From the NCBI RefSeq assembly GCF_018861865.1, contig NZ_JAHLDV010000009.1, forward strand, positions 1 to 64,000: 64,000 nt of DNA. The letters run 5' to 3'. The DNA comes from Clostridium frigoris (GTDB lineage Bacteria; Bacillota; Clostridia; Clostridiales; Clostridiaceae). The notes under the pieces are model-generated. The model had not been told where the DNA came from and made no database searches. It was given only the letters and a program-made list of their open reading frames with translations. Made by a program: the position numbers and the translations under genes. Shown here in pieces: positions 17,722 through 26,810 of the stretch; the first letter of the stretch is position 1, and the number at the start of each line of letters is the position of its first letter.

Positions 17722-19068
17722 TTACATTCCACAAGTCATTTTAGCATAAGAATGAAATCCAGATTTATAACCAGATATAGAGTTACTATCTATTTTGTTA
17801 TGATTATTGCTATTAGAAGTTGAATAGATACCACTCTTAGAAATAACGCCGATACTTGAGCTTATTTTATTATTTCTGATTGTTGTATATTGTGGCTGCG
17901 ATATTCCAGCTGAGTCAAGTAATATTGCATTACCTTTTTGCGGAGCAGTAGTATTATTGTTTAAATTAGTATTTGCTATATTGTTATCTGTAATAGTGTT
18001 ATATAAACTTCCAGCAGTTATGTCAATACCATTATTCTGAGCAGAGAGTACTGTATTTCCAGTAACAGTTGTTCCAGTTGTAGTAAATAGACATATTGCG
18101 CCTAGATTACCGCGCCCAGCTATTGATTCCTCTACAGTATTGCCATTCACGGTATTATTATTAGATTGCCATACTTCTATTTGATTAAATCTGTTATTTT
18201 TAGAGGTATTGCCTATAATAGAATTACCACTTGAGAGTTTCTTAACGCCTCCGTAAATTGTGATACCTTCCTGACCATTGCCGGTGCTTTGGTTATTACG
18301 TGCTACGCAGTTAGTCGTGCCTTTACCTAATGTTGAACTGTAACCAAATATTATGCCTTGGCCACCGCTATTTTTTAAAATATTGTTTTCAACAGTGATT
18401 CTGCTACCACTTAAACAGTAAACATGCCCACCTATTTGCGCATCCCTGTATCCACCAAAGACTTTGGGATTATCAAAATAATTTTTATCTATAGTAATAT
18501 CAGAACTATTGTTATCTATCTTAATTCCATATTTGTCTATATTATAGAAATATGAATTAGTAACACTGCAATCACTACTCCCATATATATCAATTGCTGC
18601 ATAAGCAATATTATTTGTAAATCTGCAGTTTATTATATGAACTCCTTTTACATATAATACCCTTAAAGCAATAGAGCAGTTTTGAAACTCTATACCCTTA
18701 AAGGTGTTATCATTACCTGTAGTGAACAAAGTATTTTTACCAGTGCCTTCTATTACAACGTCACTTTCAGCAATCAAACTCATCCCATCTTTCAACTTAA
18801 CAGTGTCAGATATCTTATATATACCCTTTGGTAAATTAATTGTACTATCTTTTGGATACGAATCTATCATTTTTTGAAATGAAGCAGAAGTATCTGATAT
18901 TCCTGTTTTATCCAAATTATATTTTTGAGCATCTATTGTTGTAGGACCATTAGTTGAATTAGCCGTCACAGTGGCAGCTTTTGTAGTAGTTATAAAGGAA
19001 GTACCATTTAATAAAGCGGTTAATATTATGGTAACAGCTATACTTTTTCTTATGTTATTATTTAACAT
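17722..19068 (-). CDS. Secreted right-handed parallel beta-helix protein
   Basis: A 448-aa protein with a signal-peptide-like N-terminus (KSIAVTIILTALLNGTSF, then a polar region after about residue 32), so probably exported. It has the same domain order as its neighbours: a pectate-lyase-like N-terminal cap with KTGISDTSASFQKMIDSYP, then about twelve beta-helix coils. It is about two-thirds identical by eye to the products of 16161 and 19113. It starts 44 bp after the stop of 19113 with GAGGAGTG before ATG 19068, and no terminator intervenes, so it is probably cotranscribed with 19113 and under the cyclic-di-GMP riboswitch. The activity is unknown. Confidence 0.87.
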   Translation of the reverse strand: MLNNNIRKSIAVTIILTALLNGTSFITTTKAATVTANSTNGPTTIDAQKYNLDKTGISDTSASFQKMIDSYPKDSTINLPKGIYKISDTVKLKDGMSLIAESDVVIEGTGKNTLFTTGNDNTFKGIEFQNCSIALRVLYVKGVHIINCRFTNNIAYAAIDIYGSSDCSVTNSYFYNIDKYGIKIDNNSSDITIDKNYFDNPKVFGGYRDAQIGGHVYCLSGSRITVENNILKNSGGQGIIFGYSSTLGKGTTNCVARNNQSTGNGQEGITIYGGVKKLSSGNSIIGNTSKNNRFNQIEVWQSNNNTVNGNTVEESIAGRGNLGAICLFTTTGTTVTGNTVLSAQNNGIDITAGSLYNTITDNNIANTNLNNNTTAPQKGNAILLDSAGISQPQYTTIRNNKISSSIGVISKSGIYSTSNSNNHNKIDSNSISGYKSGFHSYAKMTCGM

Positions 19069-19112
19069 ATTAATTCACTCCTCGTATGTCGGTGGGAGGT
19101 TATAATATTAAT

Positions 19113-20474
19113 CTATTTTTCACAAGTTGCTAGGGCATACCAGTGAACTCCATATTGGTAACCTGTTATTATGTTGCTATTTATTTTGTTATTATGATTA
19201 GTGTTGGAAGTTGAGTAAACACCACTTTTAGCAATAATTCCATTACTTGAGCTAATTGTATTATTAGTTATTGTTATATATTGTGGATCAGCTATGCTAT
19301 TCCAGTCAAGTAATATTCCGTTACCCTTCTCAGGGGTTTTATCAAAATTTTGCCTATTTGTATCAGCTATAAAATTGTTTGATACGTTGCAATTTAAGCT
19401 TCCAGCTATTATTGCTATTCCATTACTTTGAGACGATAATATATTGTTATCCGTAACAGTTGTTCCAGTCGTTCCAAAAAGGCAAATAGATCCTAAACTT
19501 CCACGACCAAATATGGATTCTTCTACTGTGTTGCCTTTAACAGTATTATTATCAGATTGCCATACTTCAATTTGATTAAATCTGTTATTTATAGATGTAT
19601 TACTAATAATAGAATTTCCATTAGAAACCTTCTTGCTTCCGCCATATGTTGTAACGCCTTCTTGACCATTGCCTATGCAGCGATTATTAAATGCGACGGA
19701 ACTTGTTGTGCCTTTTCCAGTTGTTGAATTATAACCAAATATAATACCTTGCCCACCGCTATTTTTTATATTATTGTTTGTAACAAAAATTCTAGTTCCG
19801 TTTAGACAATAAACATGTCCACTTATCTGTTCTACGTTATAGCCATCAAAAACTAATGGGTTATCAAAATTATTGTTATCAATTGTAATATCGGAACTAT
19901 CACTATCAATTAAAATTCCATATTTGTGTATATTGTAAAAATATGAATTTGTAACTGTTGAATTGTGACTTCCATAGAAATTAATAGCAACATAACTAAT
20001 GTTATTTGTAAATTTGCAGTTTGCTATATTAAATCCTGTTTTCTGAAAAACACTTAATGCGGTTGCACAATTTTGAAACTCTATACCCTCGAAACTATTA
20101 GCATTACCAGTGGAAAATAAAGTGTTATAACCATTCCCCTTAATTATAACATCATTAGAGGCGATCATATGTAAATTATCTTTTAATTTAACAACGTTCG
20201 ACAATTTATACGTACCTGCTGGTAATTGTATTGTACTTCCACTTGGCAATGAATCTATCATTTGTTGAAACTGGATTGAGGTATCGGTTACACCCGTTAT
20301 ATCTAACTTATAAGTTGTAACATCTATTGTAGTAGGATTACTTGTTGACTCAGATGTACTAGAAGAAGTTGTAAGACCTATGGCACTCGTAGTATTTAGA
20401 AATGGACTAACGGTTGACAAGGAAACTAACATTATTAATATTGTAATGCTTTTTTTCATATTGTTCTTAAACAT
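19113..20474 (-). CDS. Secreted right-handed parallel beta-helix protein, first gene after c-di-GMP riboswitch
   Basis: A 453-aa protein with an N-terminal signal sequence (KKSITILIMLVSLSTVSP, likely cleavage before residue 35), a Ser/Thr-rich linker and a beta-helix body like its two paralogues. ATG 20474 has AAAGGAGTG at good spacing. Its 5' leader is a class I cyclic-di-GMP riboswitch whose 3' end lies only about 10 nt before the ribosome site, which suggests control of translation. Position next to the EPS cluster makes EPS binding, cleavage or epimerisation the best guess; this is inference. No sortase motif or cell-wall-binding domain is seen. Confidence 0.88.
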   Translation of the reverse strand: MFKNNMKKSITILIMLVSLSTVSPFLNTTSAIGLTTSSSTSESTSNPTTIDVTTYKLDITGVTDTSIQFQQMIDSLPSGSTIQLPAGTYKLSNVVKLKDNLHMIASNDVIIKGNGYNTLFSTGNANSFEGIEFQNCATALSVFQKTGFNIANCKFTNNISYVAINFYGSHNSTVTNSYFYNIHKYGILIDSDSSDITIDNNNFDNPLVFDGYNVEQISGHVYCLNGTRIFVTNNNIKNSGGQGIIFGYNSTTGKGTTSSVAFNNRCIGNGQEGVTTYGGSKKVSNGNSIISNTSINNRFNQIEVWQSDNNTVKGNTVEESIFGRGSLGSICLFGTTGTTVTDNNILSSQSNGIAIIAGSLNCNVSNNFIADTNRQNFDKTPEKGNGILLDWNSIADPQYITITNNTISSSNGIIAKSGVYSTSNTNHNNKINSNIITGYQYGVHWYALATCEK

Positions 20475-20495
20475 AGTAAATCACTCCTTTTAATT

Positions 20496-20580
20496 TGGTG
20501 GCTAGGCTACCATACGCTAGTAAGGCCCTTTGGCTTTGCGTCCTTACTTCTCAGCAAGTTTGCTATTGTCCTTAAAAAGT
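20496..20580 (-). promoter_or_regulatory. Cyclic-di-GMP class I (GEMM-I) riboswitch
   Basis: On the minus strand the leader reads AATAGCAAACTTGC, a GAGA tetraloop, GTAAGGACGCAAAGCC, AAAGGGCC, then ATGGTAGCC, followed by the paired tail. The conserved GCAAAC, the GNRA loop, GGACGCAAAGCC and GGTAGCC blocks are all in the right order and spacing for this class. A segment CUUUUUAA at the 5' end can pair with UUAAAAGG, which includes the ribosome site of the gene at 20474. This suggests translational control, but the direction (on or off) is not certain. Confidence 0.87.
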
Positions 20581-20757
20581 TTTATCTAAAGTTATTAAAA
20601 ATGAATTTTATATCGCATAAATATGATTGATAAAAATTTATTTAAAATAATATATTAACTTATCGTTAATAATATTTTATTCTTTAGAATTTCTTCAATT
20701 AATTATTAAAGTAAGGTATAATTTATACATAAATAAGCTTTAAGAGGAGAATTAAAT

Positions 20758-21591
20758 ATGAAAATATTAATCACAGGAGCTAATGGTCAACTTGGTCGAG
20801 AATTAGCTAATCAATACAAAGAGAAAAAAACGATTGAGTTAATACTTACGAGAAGATCAGATCTAGATATATCGAATATTAATGAAGTATATAGTTTCGT
20901 AAATAGAAATAAACCGGATGTGATTATAAATTGTGCCGCACTAACAGCTGTGGACAAGTGTGAGACGGAAATAGATATGGCATATAAGATAAATGCAATA
21001 GGACCTAAAAACCTAGCGATAGCTGCAAATGAAATTGGTGCAGAAATTGTCCAAGTTTCAACAGATTATGTATTTAGCGGTAATATAGATAAGTCACTAA
21101 CGGAATTTGACAAAATAGATCCTTTGACAATTTATGGTAAAACTAAATTAGAGGGAGAAATACTAGTTAGAAACCATAATCCTAAACACTACATAGTTAG
21201 AACAGCTTGGCTTTATGGTGATGGAAATAATTTTGTAAAGACTATGATAAAATTAAGTGAAACTAATACAACATTAAAAGTAGTTAATGACCAAAAAGGT
21301 ACACCTACAAGTACTGTTGACTTAGCTAGAACCATAATAAAACTCGTAGAAGATAAAAACTATGGGATTTTTCATTGTACATGTAAAGGGGAATGTACAT
21401 GGTATGATTTCACTAAAGAAATATTTAGAATTAAAGGCATAACGACGACGGTTTTACCTTGCACATCAGAGGAATTCAAAAGGCCAGCAAAAAGGCCAGA
21501 ATACTCAGTGCTCAGAAATTATATGTTGGAGCTTACAACCGGTGATATAACAAGACCTTGGCAAGAAGCAATATATGAATATTTAAAATAA
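20758..21591 (+). CDS. rmlD: dTDP-4-dehydrorhamnose reductase
   Basis: Last step of dTDP-L-rhamnose synthesis, reduction of the 4-keto group by NAD(P)H. The 277-aa SDR protein has TGANGQLGREL at residues 6-16, STDYVFSG and the catalytic YGKTK. It completes the pathway begun by rmlABC at 892-3478, but is separated from them by the rest of the EPS cluster and the beta-helix genes. ATG 20758 follows AAGAGGAG. A TATAAT at 20711-20716 upstream could be its -10 box, so it probably has its own promoter. Confidence 0.96.
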   Translation: MKILITGANGQLGRELANQYKEKKTIELILTRRSDLDISNINEVYSFVNRNKPDVIINCAALTAVDKCETEIDMAYKINAIGPKNLAIAANEIGAEIVQVSTDYVFSGNIDKSLTEFDKIDPLTIYGKTKLEGEILVRNHNPKHYIVRTAWLYGDGNNFVKTMIKLSETNTTLKVVNDQKGTPTSTVDLARTIIKLVEDKNYGIFHCTCKGECTWYDFTKEIFRIKGITTTVLPCTSEEFKRPAKRPEYSVLRNYMLELTTGDITRPWQEAIYEYLK

Positions 21592-21736
21592 ATTAATTGT
21601 AATTCTATCGTGTATAAATAGTTTCAAAACTGATAAAGTAAAGAAATAGAATCTGCTAATATAAAGTCTATTCTATCTCTTTTTATTTTCTTCACTAAGG
21701 TATAAGAATTTAGATAAATGAAAAGAGGCAACTTAT

Positions 21737-22912
21737 ATGATTAACATTGTAGATGAAAAGGATTGCAATGGGTGTAAAGCATGCTTAAATATATGTCCAA
21801 AAGTTTGTATAGAAATGCTTATAGATGAGGAGGGATTTTGGTATCCAAAAGTTGAAACATATAAGTGTACTGAGTGTGGATTATGTGAAATGGTATGCCC
21901 TGAAATTAATATTTATAGTAAAAAGCAATCTTATGAGGAGCCGATTTGCCTTGCGGCATGGAATAATGATGAAAATACTCGGGAAGACAGTTCATCAGGA
22001 GGAGTTTTTACAAGTATAGCAGAGTACATATTATCAAAGAGTGGAGTGGTATTTGGCGCCGGATATGATGAGACTTTTAAAGTAATACATAAAGAAGTTA
22101 GTAGAGTAGAAGATTTAAAAGAGTTAAGAGGTTCAAAATACGTTCAAAGTGATACAGGAAAGACTTATAATAGAGTGAAATACAACTTAGATAACGGCAC
22201 AAAAGTTCTATTTACCGGTACTCCTTGTCAGGTAGCTGGGCTTTATAACTATCTTCAAAAGGATTACGAGGAGTTATATACCGCAGACATTGTTTGTAAT
22301 GGTGTAGCTTCTCCTCTTATTTTTGAAAAATATAAGTTAAATGTAGAAGGACAATTTGAATCTAAGATTAAATCAATAACTTTTAGAAACAAGGAATATG
22401 GGTGGAAGAAATACTCTGTAGTTATGAATTTTGATAGTGGTGGAAGGTATAGTGAAAAAATAGGAAATGATATATATATGCAAGGGTTTTTAAGAAATTA
22501 TTATCTAAGACCATCTTGTTATGAGTGTTCATATAAAAACACACAAAGAGCATCCGATATAACACTTGGAGATTACTGGGGCATAGCTAGTAAATACCCA
22601 ACACTTGATGATGACACCGGAACTTCACTCTTGCTTGTAAATACGGATAAAGGTAACGCTATGATTAGGGGCTGTGGGAATAACGTATTTACTAAAAGAT
22701 GTGATTTGGGACATGCTATAAGTGGCAACCCTTCTATAATATCATCTGTAAAAATACCAATTCTTCGGGAAAAGTATTTTAATGATTTAAATAAACATGA
22801 ATTTGAATATGTAATTAAAAAATATATGAGCCCACCATCATACATACAAAGTAAAATTATACTTTGTAAGAGAGTGTTTACATTCATAAAGGAGAAGATC
22901 ATAAAAAAATAG
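21737..22912 (+). CDS. F420-dehydrogenase beta-subunit-like Fe-S protein
   Basis: A 391-aa protein with two 4Fe-4S ferredoxin motifs at the N-terminus (CNGCKACLNICP and CTECGLCEMVCPE). They are followed by the domain related to the coenzyme F420 hydrogenase/dehydrogenase beta subunit (SSGGVFTSIAEYIL, FTGTPCQVAGL, and SDITLGDYWG near the end). Clostridia do not normally use F420, so this branch probably transfers electrons to another flavin or sugar substrate. It is often found in polysaccharide clusters beside pyruvyltransferases, and the fusion at 3641 supplies such a partner here. ATG 21737 follows AAAAGAGGC. Confidence 0.85.
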   Translation: MINIVDEKDCNGCKACLNICPKVCIEMLIDEEGFWYPKVETYKCTECGLCEMVCPEINIYSKKQSYEEPICLAAWNNDENTREDSSSGGVFTSIAEYILSKSGVVFGAGYDETFKVIHKEVSRVEDLKELRGSKYVQSDTGKTYNRVKYNLDNGTKVLFTGTPCQVAGLYNYLQKDYEELYTADIVCNGVASPLIFEKYKLNVEGQFESKIKSITFRNKEYGWKKYSVVMNFDSGGRYSEKIGNDIYMQGFLRNYYLRPSCYECSYKNTQRASDITLGDYWGIASKYPTLDDDTGTSLLLVNTDKGNAMIRGCGNNVFTKRCDLGHAISGNPSIISSVKIPILREKYFNDLNKHEFEYVIKKYMSPPSYIQSKIILCKRVFTFIKEKIIKK

Positions 22913-23274
22913 TTTTTTTATGATAGTTAAAAAGCTATTATACAATATTTTTTCTAGTTTATCTATACTAAGCGTGGATCGGGTTAGCTTATTTAAGTAT
23001 TACGACATCCATAGCAATTAATGTTATAATTAAAGGAGTATCTGTAGTAATACATAAGAAAGGTGACAATTATTACACAATTTGTCATAAATGCAAAGGC
23101 ATTTTAAAAAGTTTTACTGATATATACAAAAGGAGACAATTGTTTTTGTATAAGTGGTTAAATTTGTAATTAAATGCTAAAGTATTTAGAAGAAAACAAA
23201 TAATATAAAGAAAAAACATATAAAAATAATACGCGAAATGATAATCTACTTTTTTATTAGTATAGGAGGTGCGT
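22913..23274. other. Gene-poor gap, possibly with a decayed reading frame
   Basis: No gene with a good start is seen. A plus-strand frame of about 70 codons without a standard start ends at 23169. It includes a CxxC pair (CHKCKG) and a basic C-terminus, and may be a remnant of a larger gene. The presence of a truncated glycosyltransferase right after it supports a scar of rearrangement at the end of the EPS region. Confidence 0.3.
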
Positions 23275-23778
23275 GTGATTAAAATTTTGCATTATGCTCT
23301 TGGGTTACCTCCACTTAACACAGAGGGATTAGCGAAACAACCAGATGATATTATGATACGCCAAGTAGCTAATGGTAATGAAGTTTCATTAGTATATCTA
23401 GGAAATATTTCAGCAGATAGAAAATTGAAAATTAAAAAGAATAAATCCTTTAACAATATAAAAGTATATGAAATAAACAATCCGATTTCTGCTACATTGC
23501 TTAACGGAGAATATGATCCTAAAATATCACTTAAGCATATGGGTTTTAATATTTACAGTGATTTCTTAAAAGCTATCAAGGTTAATATTATACATATTCA
23601 TACATTAGTAAATTTAGATGAAGAGTTCATCTCCGCTGCGAATAAAATTGGTATAAAAATTATATTCACATCACATGATTATTTAGGAATATGTTCTAAA
23701 GTTAAATTTATTAATTCGGGGGTGGAAACATGTACCGATTATGGCAATGGTGAAAAGTGTGTAGTTTGTAATCGGTAA
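23275..23778 (+). pseudogene. Truncated GT4 glycosyltransferase, N-terminal fragment
   Basis: A frame of 167 aa that matches residues 1 to about 167 of the GT4 enzyme at 13033 almost without gaps (KILHYALGLPPLNTEG, HIHTL and TSHDYLGIC are shared). It stops at CVVCNR, where the full gene continues ITCNRNGYSN. The C-terminal sugar-nucleotide domain is absent, so it cannot be an active glycosyltransferase. The start is GTG 23275 with TAGGAGG upstream; a GTG six bases earlier overlaps that site. It is probably a remnant of a duplicated EPS segment, although the intact start and ribosome site mean a short protein may still be made. Confidence 0.85.
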
Positions 23779-23833
23779 ATCATAATAAAGCAGTCTAACA
23801 TAATTATGAATAAAAGGGATTGTTTTATTGTAG

Positions 23834-23956
23834 TTATCTTTTTTTCTTATATTTTATAGCTGGTATTGAGGGGGCAGATTTACTAGCTGCTTTCATTAAG
23901 CTAAATAATAAAATATACGCAATAGTTAATACTAGTGCAAAAATTATGTATCTCAT
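23834..23956 (-). CDS. Small membrane protein of 40 aa
   Basis: ATG 23956 is preceded on the minus strand by AGAGGA at a spacing of 10. The product starts MRYIIFALVLTIAYILLFSL, one membrane helix, and ends in a basic tail rich in Lys (KYKKKR). No family is recognised. A related but degenerate frame lies 400 bp away at 24245-24420; the two share SLMK and a following Lys/Ser/Pro-rich stretch ending in Lys/Arg. A single-pass protein of this size might be a membrane-complex subunit or toxin-like peptide; nothing decides this. Confidence 0.5.
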   Translation of the reverse strand: MRYIIFALVLTIAYILLFSLMKAASKSAPSIPAIKYKKKR

Positions 23957-24114
23957 AAAGAACACGTCCTCTTCTATTAATAATGAGTGAAAATGTATAA
24001 TCTGTTAATGTTCATACTTATATAACGGTTATCATCTTAATATAGTTTCATTTTTGTAATTATACTGTAAAAAACAACTTAATTCTATTTTGAATAATCT
24101 AGAACAATTTAAAA

Positions 24115-24158
24115 AAACCAAAGATAACTAGCTAAATTACGCTAATTATCTTTGGTTT
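24115..24158 (-). terminator. Hairpin terminator, mainly for the minus strand
   Basis: AAACCAAAGATAA and TTATCTTTGGTTT form a 13-bp stem, extendable by CTAGC/GCTAA. On the minus strand it is followed by a run of seven T, on the plus strand by weaker T-rich sequence. It would end transcription of the degenerate small frame at 24245-24420 before the intact 40-aa gene. Confidence 0.75.
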
Positions 24159-24244
24159 TATATTTTCATTTAATTAAAGGGGGGGGCTCTAATTAAAAAA
24201 ATTAATTACTCTTTATGTATACATTAACTTAAAATAAAGTAGAA

Positions 24245-24420
24245 CATTATAAAGTCCGTGGAGGTGATATAAAATCATCTTTACGGTTCTTTTTATAAGG
24301 AGGTTTCCTCTTTATTAATTTAATACTTGAAATTAATGGAATGGGTTTATCAGACGTTTTCATTAAGCTATCCAATAAATATATTAACTTTATGTTATTT
24401 AAATATATATGATAATAGTA
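24245..24420 (-). pseudogene. Degenerate relative of the 40-aa small membrane protein
   Basis: On the minus strand a frame containing SLMKTSDKPIPLISSIK matches the C-terminal half of the 40-aa protein at 23834 (SLMKAASKSAPSIPAIK). It runs on to a basic tail. Upstream in the frame there is no ATG with a ribosome site, only a TTG just before the shared block, so it is probably not translated. It looks like the decayed member of a tandem duplication. Confidence 0.4.
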
Positions 24421-24569
24421 TTATATTTGTTTATATCTATGGATTAATTGTTTATTTATAGAGAAATATGACATTGTATGATAAAATAAACAATAGAAGG
24501 TTGTATTTATTGAAAACTGTTAAATTATGATAAAACTTTATAATAAAAAATAAGCGGAGGCTAGAGGGT

Positions 24570-25727
24570 ATGTTTACAGCACTAAAAATAGCCTGGAGAT
24601 TCTTAATAAACAGTAAGACTCAAACATTAGTAATAGTTTTAGGAATTGCCATAGGGATTTCGGTACAGATATTTGTTGGTCTCCTAAGTTCAGGACTGGA
24701 AACTTCTTTACTTGACAAAGTGGTGGGAAATTCAACTCATATAACGATAAATCCTAAAAATAACATAATAAAGGATTATCAGGTCAAGGAAGATAAAATT
24801 AAAAAGCTAGATAGTAGAATAACATCGGTGGCACCAGTAGTTGGTTATAATGCATCTCTAAACATTAGAAATATGACGGAGCCTATACAAATCAGTGGAT
24901 TTGTATCTAAAGATTTGGAATCATTATATAATATTAAAGATAAAATTTATAAAGGAAGAACTGTCAAAAATTCTGGAGAAGCGTTGATTGGGAAGGAACT
25001 TAGTGAAAAATTAGGATTAAAAATAAATGATAATATAAATATAGTAACTGCTGATAATCGAAAGATAGTTGTGAAAGCCGTAGGATTTTATGATTTTGAT
25101 ACAATAAAGATTAATAAAATTTTAGTTATTACGAATTTTAAAACTGCTCAGAATTTGGCGGGGCTTGGTGATGCTGCAACATCTATGGAATTATCTACGA
25201 GTGATCCTTATAATGCAGATATTATTGCAAAGAAGTTAAAAAGAGGATTGAATGATAATAATTTAGTAATAGAAAATTGGAAAGATCAAAATAAGCTATT
25301 AGTAAGTGCTATAATGGGCGAAAAAGTATGTAGCTTAATAATTCAACTTAGTGTAATGATTGCTGCTGTTTTAAGCATAATAAGTATAATGAGTATAAGT
25401 GTGGTTCAGAAATACAAACAAATAGGTATTTTAAAGGCTATGGGGATAAAAGATGCTTCTGCTGCTCTTATATTTTTAATTCAAGCTTTTATCTTAGGTA
25501 TAATTGGTACAGGAATTGGTGTGGGGTTAACTTATTTGTATGTAAAAGGGTTTAATAGATATATAGTGTCATCAGTTGATGGAAAACCTATAGTTAATAT
25601 AATTGTAAATTATAATTTTATAATTAAATTATGTATTATCGATATAATAGCATCAACTTTAGCTGCATTTTTTCCAGCTTTAAAATCCTTTAAATTAACG
25701 CCTGTGGAGGTTATAAAAAATGCATAG
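24570..25727 (+). CDS. FtsX/MacB-type ABC transporter permease
   Basis: A 385-aa permease with one N-terminal helix (residues about 18-40), a large extracytoplasmic MacB periplasmic-core-like domain (about 45-250) and three C-terminal helices carrying the FtsX domain (SVVQKYKQIGILKAMGI is the usual cytoplasmic loop). Such systems export peptides or lipids or transmit mechanical signals. The ATPase gene overlaps its last 8 bp, so the two form one unit. ATG 24570 follows GGAGG with slightly long spacing. There is no accessory membrane-fusion protein or sensor kinase next to it, so the substrate is open. Confidence 0.88.
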   Translation: MFTALKIAWRFLINSKTQTLVIVLGIAIGISVQIFVGLLSSGLETSLLDKVVGNSTHITINPKNNIIKDYQVKEDKIKKLDSRITSVAPVVGYNASLNIRNMTEPIQISGFVSKDLESLYNIKDKIYKGRTVKNSGEALIGKELSEKLGLKINDNINIVTADNRKIVVKAVGFYDFDTIKINKILVITNFKTAQNLAGLGDAATSMELSTSDPYNADIIAKKLKRGLNDNNLVIENWKDQNKLLVSAIMGEKVCSLIIQLSVMIAAVLSIISIMSISVVQKYKQIGILKAMGIKDASAALIFLIQAFILGIIGTGIGVGLTYLYVKGFNRYIVSSVDGKPIVNIIVNYNFIIKLCIIDIIASTLAAFFPALKSFKLTPVEVIKNA

Positions 25728-26394
25728 CATTATAGAACTTAAGAATATTAATAAAATTTATGGAAAAAGAGTTAAAACACAGGTATTAAACAATATAAAT
25801 TTATCTATTGATAAAGGGTCTTTTAATTCTATTATAGGGGCATCAGGTAGTGGTAAAACGACTTTGTTAAATATAATAGGGATGCTTGATAAACCTACAA
25901 GTGGACAAGTTGAATTGGAAGGTAGAAGAATAGATAAGATGAGTAGAAGAGCTTTATCGTCTATTAGAAATCGAGAAATAGGTTTTGTATTTCAATTTCA
26001 TCATTTACTACCAGAGTTTAATGCTATTGAGAATGTCATTATGCCTAGATCCATAAGAAATACATTTTGTGGTAGAAAAACTCGTGAAAAAGCAAAAGAG
26101 CTTTTGGAACTTGTGGGACTTCCAAAAGTTAAGAAAAATAAAGTATATGATTTGTCTGGGGGAGAGCAACAAAGGGTAGCAATTGCAAGAGCTCTTATGA
26201 ACAGTCCTAAAATAATACTTGCAGATGAGCCAACAGGAAACTTGGATTCTCAAACGTCTGAAGTTATATATAATATATTTAGAGATATAAATAAAGAACT
26301 TGGAACTACTTTTATAATAATAACCCACGATGAGAGAATAGCAAAAAAAACAGATAGAATAATTGAAATAGAAGATGGTGTTATTAAATTTTAA
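25720..26394 (+). CDS. LolD/MacB-type ABC transporter ATP-binding protein
   Basis: A 224-aa ABC ATPase with Walker A GASGSGKTT near residue 40, signature LSGGEQQR, Walker B IILADEPTGNLD and the switch His in ITHDE. It belongs to the class that drives FtsX-type permeases. ATG 25720 lies inside the end of the permease gene, with GTGGAGG as ribosome site, which indicates translational coupling. All catalytic motifs are intact. Confidence 0.94.
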   Translation: MHSIIELKNINKIYGKRVKTQVLNNINLSIDKGSFNSIIGASGSGKTTLLNIIGMLDKPTSGQVELEGRRIDKMSRRALSSIRNREIGFVFQFHHLLPEFNAIENVIMPRSIRNTFCGRKTREKAKELLELVGLPKVKKNKVYDLSGGEQQRVAIARALMNSPKIILADEPTGNLDSQTSEVIYNIFRDINKELGTTFIIITHDERIAKKTDRIIEIEDGVIKF

Positions 26395-26435
26395 AGTGGT
26401 TAATAGATGCTGGGTTACTGTTAGAAAAATAAAAT

Positions 26436-26465
26436 AATAAGGATATCAAATTTGATATCCTTATT
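26436..26465. terminator. Perfect 30-bp palindrome, bidirectional terminator
   Basis: AATAAGGATATCAAA and its exact complement form 15-bp arms with no spacer, followed on the plus strand by T-rich sequence. It lies between the convergent ABC ATPase gene and the YvrJ gene, whose stop codon is inside the palindrome, so it probably ends both transcripts. Confidence 0.85.
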
Positions 26466-26622
26466 GTTTATATTTTCCTATAACAGTGGATATTACTACA
26501 GTTAAACCAGAGATAGATTTATCGAGAGCCTCAATTTTCTTCTCGAATCTAACTAGTAGATATATACTCACACCTATAGGGAAGCCAACTGTATTAACCA
26601 GTTTAATTAATGCATCATACAT
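26461..26622 (-). CDS. YvrJ family small protein
   Basis: A 53-aa protein with GFPIGVSIYLLVRFEKKIE in its middle, the typical block of the YvrJ family: one membrane helix and a short amphipathic tail. ATG 26622 has GGGAGGTG on the minus strand at normal spacing. The family is widespread in Firmicutes and has no established function; some members sit near phage or sporulation genes, and neither is seen here. The stop codon lies in the 30-bp palindromic terminator. The small size explains why it could be missed. Confidence 0.85.
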   Translation of the reverse strand: MYDALIKLVNTVGFPIGVSIYLLVRFEKKIEALDKSISGLTVVISTVIGKYKQ

Positions 26623-26810
26623 GCATAAGCACCTCCCTCACCATTACACATAATATATATGCATTTAATATTGTTTTTGTGGGTATTATAGAATTAATTA
26701 TAGAAATAGGAATTTTTGTAGTATTTTATTGAAAAGATGTTTAAAAGTAAAAATGATGATATAATATCATGAGAACTAATTATGATAAACATAAAGAAGA
26801 GGTGTATAGT

